Assembly (NCBI RefSeq): GCF_003581585.1
Contig: NZ_QXIR01000012.1
Span: 1-64,000 of the forward strand
DNA: 64,000 bases
Direction of reading: 5' to 3'
DNA from: Bacillus salacetis
Lineage (GTDB): Bacteria > Bacillota > Bacilli > Bacillales > Bacillaceae_B
In this document: piece after piece, positions 58,182-64,000 of the stretch
Layout of the letters: each line of letters opens with the position of its first letter
How positions within the stretch are numbered: position 1 is the first letter of the stretch
The notes under the pieces: model-generated
What the model was told of the DNA's origin: nothing
Databases searched by the model: none
What the model saw: the letters and a program-made list of their open reading frames with translations, nothing else
Program-made: the position numbers and the translations under genes

Positions 58182-60169
58182 GTACTAACTCAAAACACTT
58201 CGAATCACTGACAGCTGAAGAACAGCAAGAGCTGTTGGAAAAATATGATCCCGATTCCTCCACGAGAAAATTCAAGTCGGGGATTGTTAAATGGATCGTA
58301 TTCTTTGGCTTGCTGGCATTCTCGCTTTTCCAGCTGACAGCCTCAATCTTTCAATTCATTCCAAGGCAATTACTTCTATCAATTCACTTAGGGTTTGCAC
58401 TATCTCTAATCTTTCTACTATTTCCGGCGAGTAAAAAAAGGTCACGAAAGGATAAAGTGGCCTGGTACGATATTATTCTCGCACTGCTCTCGATTGTCGT
58501 AGGAAGTTACTGGCCGATTATGCAAGATGAAATCGTTAACAGGATCGGCATCATGACCACAGCTGACTTTACAGTGGGAATCATAGCCGTCCTTCTGGTG
58601 CTGGAAGCTACAAGGCGTGCAGTAGGGCTTCCGATCACCATTATAGCGGGTGCTTTCCTGCTTTATATGTACTATGGAAGGATCATGCCTGGTTTCCTTT
58701 CACATCGGGGGTATGACTTCGATGCGATTGTCAGGACCATGTTCTTCACAAGTGAAGGGATCCTCGGGACGCCATTATATGTGTCCGCGACCTTCATCTT
58801 CCTGTTCCTGTTGTTTGGGGCTTTTCTGGTCAAGACTGGTGTAGGGCAGTATTTCAATGACCTCGCCGTCTCCATTGCCGGTAAACGAACAGGGGGCCCG
58901 GCGAAAGTGGCGATTTTCTCCAGTGCCCTTCAAGGGACGATCAGCGGAAGCTCAGTGGCCAACGTTGTAACATCGGGCTCATTCACAATCCCGATGATGA
59001 AAAAGCTTGGCTACCGTAAAGAATTTGCAGGCGGAGTAGAAGCTGCCGCATCGACAGGCGGACAGCTGATGCCGCCGATCATGGGTGCCGCCGCGTTCCT
59101 CATGGTTGAATTCATCGGAGGCGTCACATACTGGGAGATTGCCAAAGCGGCAGCCATCCCGGCTCTGTTATATTTCGCAGGTATTTGGATCATGACCCAT
59201 TTCGAAGCGAAAAGAATCGGACTAAGGGGATTATCCGATGAGGAGATGCCCAATAGAAAAGAAGTTCTCAAGAAAATCTATCTCCTTCTTCCGATCCTCG
59301 TGGTCATTGTCTTATTGTTTACTGGCATGAGTGTTATGCGTGCTGCATTATGGTCGATTGTTGCGACTATCGCCATCAGTGCGATCCGAAAGGACACACG
59401 CATCAACTTCAAGGATGCGGTTGATGCCCTTGTGGATGGGGCAAGAACAGCCCTTTCTGTCGCGGCGGCTACGGCTGCTGCGGGTATCATCGTTGGGGTG
59501 GTAACCAAGACAGGACTTGGCCTGAAGATGGCTAATGGGCTTGTCGATCTTGCAGCGGGAATAAGCGACTCTCCTCAAGGTACATTGCTATTGACGCTGT
59601 TCTTCACGATGGTGGCATCCATCATCCTGGGAATGGGTTCACCGACAACGGCAAACTATGTCATTACATCAACGATTGCGGCTCCGGCAATCATTTTACT
59701 TGGAGCACCTGATTTATCTGCTCACTTGTTCGTGTTCTACTTTGGCATCATCGCCGACATCACGCCGCCTGTTGCTCTGGCAGCCTTTGCCGCCGCAGGG
59801 GTATCGGGAGGGGAACCAATCCGGACAGGTTTCAATTCCGCCAAACTGGCGATTGCGGCCTTTATCATTCCGTATATGTTTGTGTTATCACCGGAACTGC
59901 TGATGATTGATACAACCATACCTTATCTGATATGGGTCGTGTTCACAGCCATCACCGGAATGATGGCCATCGGGGCAGCTATGATTGGTTTCTGGTTCCG
60001 CAAAGTGACCGTCATCGAACGTATCCTTTGTTTGGCAGCCGGTCTCATGCTGATCTACCCTGAGGGAATGACGGATGTCTTTGGTCTGGTTCTGTTTGTT
60101 GCCATGCTTGCTCTTCAAATCTTCATCAAGGGCAAAGATGACGAAAGAAAGAAACCGGCTACGGCTTAA
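58178..60169 (+). CDS. TRAP transporter fused permease (4TM/12TM, TAXI type)
   Basis: 663 residues. A hydrophilic N-terminus (about 45 residues) leads into the fused small and large subunits of a tripartite ATP-independent periplasmic-type transporter. GSSVANVVTSGSFTIPMMKKLG near 263 and GAAAFLMVEFIGG near 305 with GMGSPTTANYV near 490 are signatures of the large subunit. Works with the upstream TAXI protein, driven by an ion gradient. AAAGGAG precedes ATG 58178. Confidence 0.92.
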   Translation: MSTNSKHFESLTAEEQQELLEKYDPDSSTRKFKSGIVKWIVFFGLLAFSLFQLTASIFQFIPRQLLLSIHLGFALSLIFLLFPASKKRSRKDKVAWYDIILALLSIVVGSYWPIMQDEIVNRIGIMTTADFTVGIIAVLLVLEATRRAVGLPITIIAGAFLLYMYYGRIMPGFLSHRGYDFDAIVRTMFFTSEGILGTPLYVSATFIFLFLLFGAFLVKTGVGQYFNDLAVSIAGKRTGGPAKVAIFSSALQGTISGSSVANVVTSGSFTIPMMKKLGYRKEFAGGVEAAASTGGQLMPPIMGAAAFLMVEFIGGVTYWEIAKAAAIPALLYFAGIWIMTHFEAKRIGLRGLSDEEMPNRKEVLKKIYLLLPILVVIVLLFTGMSVMRAALWSIVATIAISAIRKDTRINFKDAVDALVDGARTALSVAAATAAAGIIVGVVTKTGLGLKMANGLVDLAAGISDSPQGTLLLTLFFTMVASIILGMGSPTTANYVITSTIAAPAIILLGAPDLSAHLFVFYFGIIADITPPVALAAFAAAGVSGGEPIRTGFNSAKLAIAAFIIPYMFVLSPELLMIDTTIPYLIWVVFTAITGMMAIGAAMIGFWFRKVTVIERILCLAAGLMLIYPEGMTDVFGLVLFVAMLALQIFIKGKDDERKKPATA

Positions 60170-60175
60170 AATGGA

Positions 60176-60210
60176 AATAACCTCCCGAGTGCGGGAGGTT
60201 ATTTTTTTTC
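60176..60210. terminator. Bidirectional terminator after the TRAP permease
   Basis: ATAACCTCCCG pairs perfectly with CGGGAGGTTAT, followed by eight T on the + strand. It overlaps the stop codon of the convergent minus-strand gene. Confidence 0.85.
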
Positions 60211-60501
60211 GGGCTTTAAAATGGTCCTTTGCAGCGGGGCACCGCCCATACTGACGTTTCTTTCCATAAAAAGATATCTCTTTCCATCAATTGTGAAAGT
60301 CCCATTGCCCTCGTATTTCACATTATGACCTTTATTCTCCAATTCCCTTTGTATGGCCTGGGTATATTCTTTGTAATCAATATAACGGTCGTCCAGATCA
60401 AGTGTGATGTTCCCTTTTTTGTAACCCATCAGTGTATTAAAAAGGAAAAGGCCGCCCGCAAACACTACAATGAAAATACCGAGGCTGATCATGGCTTCCA
60501 T
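60199..60501 (-). CDS. Small protein with N-terminal membrane anchor
   Basis: 100 residues: one hydrophobic segment (MISLGIFIVVFAGGLFLFNTLMGY) and a soluble charged domain (YIDYKEYTQAIQRELENKGH, GNGTFTIDGKRYLFME). AAGGGAGTG precedes the ATG at 60501. No family recognised. It is convergent with the TRAP operon. Confidence 0.65.
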   Translation of the reverse strand: MEAMISLGIFIVVFAGGLFLFNTLMGYKKGNITLDLDDRYIDYKEYTQAIQRELENKGHNVKYEGNGTFTIDGKRYLFMERNVSMGGAPLQRTILKPEKK

Positions 60502-60656
60502 CAAAATCACTCCCTTTATTTATACTACGGATAAAACGGGGAGAAGGTTTCAAATATATGGATTTTTTGCAGGGGTGCAGGCTTCGTGGAGAGGGCGGGC
60601 GATTTCCGCGCATACTAAAAGCCATCAATCTGAAGAGTGATGGCTTGCCTGGAGGC

Positions 60657-61001
60657 TTATAAAATCGCCAGGGAAAACGTTACTGGGAATCCAATGAGAA
60701 ACATCCAGCCGATTTCCTGTTTGTGGCGCAGGGGGAGAGAGCGGACCATCCAGGAAAGGACCTGGGCAATGAACACGAACAGAAATGCCCAAAAGATCTG
60801 GCCGATGACAAAGACGAAAAGATATCCGATTGCTGCTTCATTATCAAACAAAATAGAGTAGCCAAATCCGCCTGCCAATATCCAGATGGTTGCGACTATA
60901 TGTATATAGGGAACCCATAACTGACGTGATTTCAATGTCAGTAAAACACCAAGGATGACACACCCGATCAAAATGAAATTAACAAGAGAGTTTTCTTCCA
61001 A
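60657..61001 (-). CDS. Four-helix membrane protein, unknown
   Basis: 114 residues, four hydrophobic segments (near 7-23, 32-50, 56-83 and 99-113) with PLRHKQEIGW in the last loop. The likely start is TTG at 61001 with GGCGGGG upstream, a weak call. No family recognised. About 155 bases upstream of the previous minus-strand gene. Confidence 0.6.
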   Translation of the reverse strand: MEENSLVNFILIGCVILGVLLTLKSRQLWVPYIHIVATIWILAGGFGYSILFDNEAAIGYLFVFVIGQIFWAFLFVFIAQVLSWMVRSLPLRHKQEIGWMFLIGFPVTFSLAIL

Positions 61002-61079
61002 TCCAAACCCCGCCTTTTTTATATTCTAAATCCTATATATCACAACATCAGCAGGTTAAACGTGGAGGAATCTTCCAAG

Positions 61080-61134
61080 CTTTAACGCATTAACGCGCCG
61101 GGGGACAGTCCCCCGGCGCGTTAATGTGTTAAAG
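61080..61134. repeat. Family A palindromic repeat, copy A11
   Basis: Two 27-base arms (61080-61106 and 61108-61134) around a single A, complementary except for one position (G against A). The arms contain GCATTAACGCGCCGGGGGAC, giving the longest uninterrupted palindrome in the window. Confidence 0.9.
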
Positions 61135-61147
61135 TGCAGGCGTGCTT

Positions 61148-61356
61148 ATAAAGGGCAGCCTGTCATAACTGCCCTTTGTTATCAGTCGAAACAATATATT
61201 TAAACGGTTGATTATATGTGATTTCATGTTTGAGAGAGTTGGGTTAAAGTGTGTCGTTATAATGCTTCAAGAATCCAGGCGGGTAAAAGTATAAAGGCAG
61301 AGGGCGAAGGGATAGGATAATGGCTGCAGGCATGACTAAATCTTTTTGTGCCTGCC
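61148..61356. other. Intergenic stretch after copy A11
   Basis: A hairpin AAAGGGCAG...CTGCCCTTT (61150-61177) is followed only by GTTATC, so its terminator role is doubtful. The rest up to the cREC gene holds nothing recognisable apart from the possible lost 3' end of that gene. Confidence 0.3.
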
Positions 61357-61614
61357 TTAGGGAATTGTACATTCCCTAAGGCGGACAGAGTTTGCTGAAT
61401 GTATCGTAATGCGGTTAGCGAACAGTTTTTCACTGACCATGATTTCCACGAGCATTGTACCGTTTCTCGTATTGTTCAATAGATCGTGGTCTAAAGAAAG
61501 ATGTTCAATTTCAAAGTTTTTCAATAGATTCAAACATTCATCCATAGTTTCTGCTAGGACGTACCCATCAGGTGCCTCGCGAATGTCATCTAGGAAAACA
61601 CTTATTTTCTCCAT
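61357..61614 (-). CDS. Cyclic-phosphate processing receiver (cREC)-like protein, possibly truncated
   Basis: 85 residues: ISVFLDDIREAPDGYVL, CLNLLKNFEIEHLSLDHDL and RITIHSAN match the cREC-type REC domain, in which Asp residues of DD and the DHD motif resemble a receiver site. The family normally continues NPVGRENM and further; here the frame reads SVRLRECTIP and stops. Another frame restores GNVQF soon after, so a frameshift near 61380 may have cut the end. AAGGAGCAATAAG precedes the ATG at 61614. Confidence 0.65.
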   Translation of the reverse strand: MEKISVFLDDIREAPDGYVLAETMDECLNLLKNFEIEHLSLDHDLLNNTRNGTMLVEIMVSEKLFANRITIHSANSVRLRECTIP

Positions 61615-61889
61615 TTCTTATTGCTCCTTCCCGTAAATAGGGATACCAAGAGAAGTCGAAAGGGCCCTAGATATTTTATTATTATCTTTATCATAACATA
61701 CATGAGGATATAAATGGAGAAAGGCATTTCGACTTAATTATTCCAAATTATGACTATACCCTCGAATCATGTCGAGATTCTGTGTTCGTATGGCGTGTAT
61801 TAAATGACGAAAAAGTCAGACAACAAACTTGGAAATATGATAGTGTGATAGAAAGAAACTATCAACTTAATACTGAAGGAGACCACACT

Positions 61890-62207
61890 ATGGAAAGACA
61901 ACAATACCTGTATAAACTTCAACTGACAGAGAAATTGACTCAAGACAAGAACTGGACAGATAAAGAGAATGCCGTCGTTGGAAGGCATTTTTCCTATCTT
62001 CAGAGAATGCATGAGGACAGGAAACTGATCCTTGCCGGAAAAACAAAAGGATTGGACGAGGACACGTTTGGCATTGTCATTTTCGAAGCGGAAACTGAAG
62101 AGGAAGCATTGTCCTTGATGAATGGAGACCCTGCTGTGAAAGAGGGCATCATGACAGCAGAACTGTTTCCATATCAAGTCGCATTTGTCCAGGATTTGAG
62201 AAAATGA
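61890..62207 (+). CDS. YciI family protein
   Basis: 105 residues, dimeric alpha/beta fold. HFSYLQRMHEDRKLILAGK carries the conserved His and Asp of YciI proteins, and GIVIFEAETEEEALSLMNGDPAV is the typical second half. GAAGGAG precedes ATG 61890. It overlaps the next gene by four bases. Function is unknown; family members are sometimes linked to small-molecule catabolism. Confidence 0.87.
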   Translation: MERQQYLYKLQLTEKLTQDKNWTDKENAVVGRHFSYLQRMHEDRKLILAGKTKGLDEDTFGIVIFEAETEEEALSLMNGDPAVKEGIMTAELFPYQVAFVQDLRK

Positions 62208-63205
62208 TAAAGCCTGGGAAATTGAAGAGAGGGGATACGATTGGGATCATCACACCTTCTACGCCGGCTCCTGTCTTATTTAAGGAAAGGTATGAAAGAG
62301 GCCTTGCCCAATTAAGATCCATGGGATTCAACGTTTTAAAAGGAAAGTGTGCTCAATCCAATCAAGGATACCGTTCAGCCTCCATCCAGCAAAGAGCCGA
62401 AGAAATAAATGAACTGATCCATAATAAAGAGGTTAAAGCGATCATAAGCACCATTGGAGGCACTAACTCCAATTCTCTGCTGCCTTATATCGACTATGAG
62501 GAGTTAAAAAGGCAGCCGAAAATCCTCATGGGATACAGTGATGTAACCGCGCTTTTGCTGGGAGTCTATACAAAGACGGGAATGCCCGCCTTTTACGGAC
62601 CGGCAATTGTACCGTCATTTGGGGAATACCCGGAGATGCTGCCAAAGGGCAGAGAGTACTTTGAGAAATCAGTCATGCATCAGCAGGAAATTCCATATAC
62701 CTTGGAAATACCCGGTGAATGGACAGAAGAAATGATTGATTGGCGGACTCAGGACAGGGAGAAGAAGATGGTCCCTAATGCCGGCTGGAAGTCACTCAGG
62801 AAAGGCAAAGTCCGCGGGAAGCTGATTGGCGGGAATCTGAACACCCTGTCAGGCATCCTGGCATCGGAATATTTTCCCGATGTCACAGGCGCCATCCTTT
62901 TTATAGAAGACTCGTTTAAAGATATGGCAATCCAGGAACGATCGCTAAGTATGCTGAAGTTAGCTGGCATATTTGATTCTGTGTCTGGATTGATTGTCGG
63001 TAAGCATGAACACTTTGATGACTGCAATGCCCCGTTCACTTTTGAGGAACTGCTGCTCGAAATCCTGGGGGGCAGCGAGCTTCCTATCCTGGCTAATGTC
63101 GATATCGGCCACACGTTTCCATCCCATGTATTCCCAATCGGGATTGAAGCGGAAATGGATGCAGGCAATGGGCGTATCACTTTCCTGGAAAGCGGAGTGG
63201 AATGA
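62204..63205 (+). CDS. S66 family LD-carboxypeptidase / MccF-like peptidase
   Basis: 333 residues. GDTIGIITPSTPAP starts the domain; MGYSDVTALL holds the nucleophile Ser 112, ILFIEDS the Glu, and GHTFPSHVFPIG the His of the Ser-Glu-His triad. Members either recycle peptidoglycan tetrapeptides or hydrolyse peptide-nucleotide antibiotics (MccF branch). The longer segment around EIPGEWTEEMIDWRTQ resembles MccF-like proteins of Bacillus. Translationally coupled to the YciI gene (ATGA). Confidence 0.88.
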   Translation: MIKPGKLKRGDTIGIITPSTPAPVLFKERYERGLAQLRSMGFNVLKGKCAQSNQGYRSASIQQRAEEINELIHNKEVKAIISTIGGTNSNSLLPYIDYEELKRQPKILMGYSDVTALLLGVYTKTGMPAFYGPAIVPSFGEYPEMLPKGREYFEKSVMHQQEIPYTLEIPGEWTEEMIDWRTQDREKKMVPNAGWKSLRKGKVRGKLIGGNLNTLSGILASEYFPDVTGAILFIEDSFKDMAIQERSLSMLKLAGIFDSVSGLIVGKHEHFDDCNAPFTFEELLLEILGGSELPILANVDIGHTFPSHVFPIGIEAEMDAGNGRITFLESGVE

Positions 63206-63239
63206 CTGGCAAGTCGCGTGGCAGAAAGGAAGCAGTCAC

Positions 63240-63836
63240 ATGAGGAAGGACTATGAAAACTGGAGCCCCCTCTCTGTCGCTGAAACAGCTTGCCTTTTCA
63301 CTTCAATCCCGGTAAGTTGGGGGATTGCCGGCGGCTGGGCACTGGACCTTCATATCGGAAAACAGATCAGGGACCACGCCGATATCGATATCGTGACGGC
63401 ACAACAGGACCTTCCCGCGCTGTACAGCCATCTCTCACAAGACTGGCTGCTGTACAAGGCAGCCGGCGGAAAGTTGGAAATATGGCGTGAAGGAGATTCC
63501 CTGGAAGCAATCAATAATATCTGGGCTAGCCGAAATCCTGAAGCTCCTTTCCGGTTTCAAATCCTGGTTGTGGAGTTTGAGGGCGGCGAATGGCTATACA
63601 AGAGGAACAAAGAAATCAAAAGCAGAAACATCATGCTGAATAATAAGCAGGGAATTCCCTATCTGAGACCTGAAATACAGCTGCTCTATAAAGGAGGATC
63701 TTCACAACTGAGGCAAAAGGATTCCTGGGATTTTCAAACGGTTTTTCCCTTTTTGACAGCCGCTGAAAAAGATTGGCTTGCGGCTGCCCTGATAAAGCAG
63801 TTTCCTGATGGCCATCCATGGGTTGATTTTATTTAA
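63240..63836 (+). CDS. Nucleotidyltransferase (aminoglycoside adenylyltransferase-like)
   Basis: 198 residues. GIAGGWALDLHIG at 28-40 and DHADIDIV at 45-52 are the NTase core (GG and hDh catalytic aspartates) of the PF10706/AadB-like family. LRPEIQLLYK near 136 is another family block. Whether it modifies an antibiotic is not shown. ATG 63240 follows AAAGGAAG. A family B repeat begins right at its stop codon. Confidence 0.8.
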   Translation: MRKDYENWSPLSVAETACLFTSIPVSWGIAGGWALDLHIGKQIRDHADIDIVTAQQDLPALYSHLSQDWLLYKAAGGKLEIWREGDSLEAINNIWASRNPEAPFRFQILVVEFEGGEWLYKRNKEIKSRNIMLNNKQGIPYLRPEIQLLYKGGSSQLRQKDSWDFQTVFPFLTAAEKDWLAAALIKQFPDGHPWVDFI

Positions 63837-64000
63837 AGGCTCTTTTCGTTAAATTTTGTTGCTATTCACTATAAATTTCAAATATAGTCCTGGTAAATCG
63901 TCGTAAAAGCCCCGGTGAGCAGGGAAGAAAAGAGCTGCTCGTCCATTTTCGAGAGTAAAAACTTTGAATACAGGGGAAAAATCCGGCACCTGGGATTTTT
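63837..64000. repeat. Family B MITE-like repeat, copy B5 (cut by window end)
   Basis: AGGCTCTTTTCGTTAAATTT, TTGTTGCTATTCACTATAAA, CCTGGTAAATCGTCG, GAATACAGGGG and TCCGGCACCTGGGATTTTT. The copy begins at the stop codon of the nucleotidyltransferase gene and runs off the right edge. Confidence 0.75.

Overview
The window reads as chromosomal DNA of a low-to-mid GC Bacillaceae species outside the B. subtilis and B. cereus core groups. The gene order ysnE-like / yebE-yebG / purEKBCSQLFMNHD / yerA / yerB / yerC / pcrB-pcrA-ligA-camS / opuE(putP) / gatCAB / dagK follows the B. subtilis pur-gat region, but blocks are inserted between these landmarks. The genus cannot be fixed from the sequence alone. 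No complete tRNA, CRISPR array, prophage or intact insertion sequence was seen.

Layout. Positions 1-310 are the tail of an rRNA operon (3' end of 5S, terminator, then a GC-rich stretch ending in a 5S-like remnant). A GNAT gene and a frameshifted multi-PAS sensor kinase follow (444-3725). yebE-yebG precede a PurR-box pair, a sigma-A promoter and a guanine-type riboswitch with terminator, which lead into the twelve-gene purine operon (5075-18524). Next come a 37-residue membrane protein on the minus strand, yerA, yerB, yerC, pcrB, pcrA, ligA and camS, then an OpuE-type proline symporter with a convincing sigma-B promoter and a CcpA site. Positions 31-35 kb hold two secreted or lipid-anchored proteins, a YueI protein, an AbrB-family permease and a cupin. 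gatCAB occupies 35.9-39.1 kb. From 39.5 to 48 kb is a mosaic of small genes, the biotin genes bioB and bioY with a BirA operator, a P-loop kinase, a HAD phosphatase, a DUF4257 protein overlapping a 55-residue ORF, an atypical thioredoxin, an XRE regulator and an arylamine N-acetyltransferase. At 48.2-51.2 kb is a four-gene cluster: ECF sigma factor, zinc anti-sigma factor, a membrane protein with a threefold internal repeat, and a DUF4097-like membrane protein. All its junctions are ATGA overlaps. dagK, a polysaccharide-deacetylase-like protein, a five-repeat TM-helix channel protein, a TAXI-type TRAP transporter operon and small genes fill the rest, ending with a YciI / S66 peptidase / nucleotidyltransferase group.

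The most distinctive property is the density of intergenic repeats. Family A is a palindrome with core GGGGAC(A/T)GTCCCC flanked by arms that differ between copies but stay complementary within a copy; it occurs at 11 loci (14 units), including two places inside the purine operon. Family B is a roughly 250-bp MITE-like element (five copies). Family C is a nested-hairpin element (two tandem copies at 33.4-33.75 kb). Two further arrays have 20-21 bp periods (17.0 kb and 39.25 kb). The sigma/anti-sigma cluster and family A are the best candidates for something not well described.

All functional calls rest on recognised motifs, length, start context and synteny; no database search was possible.
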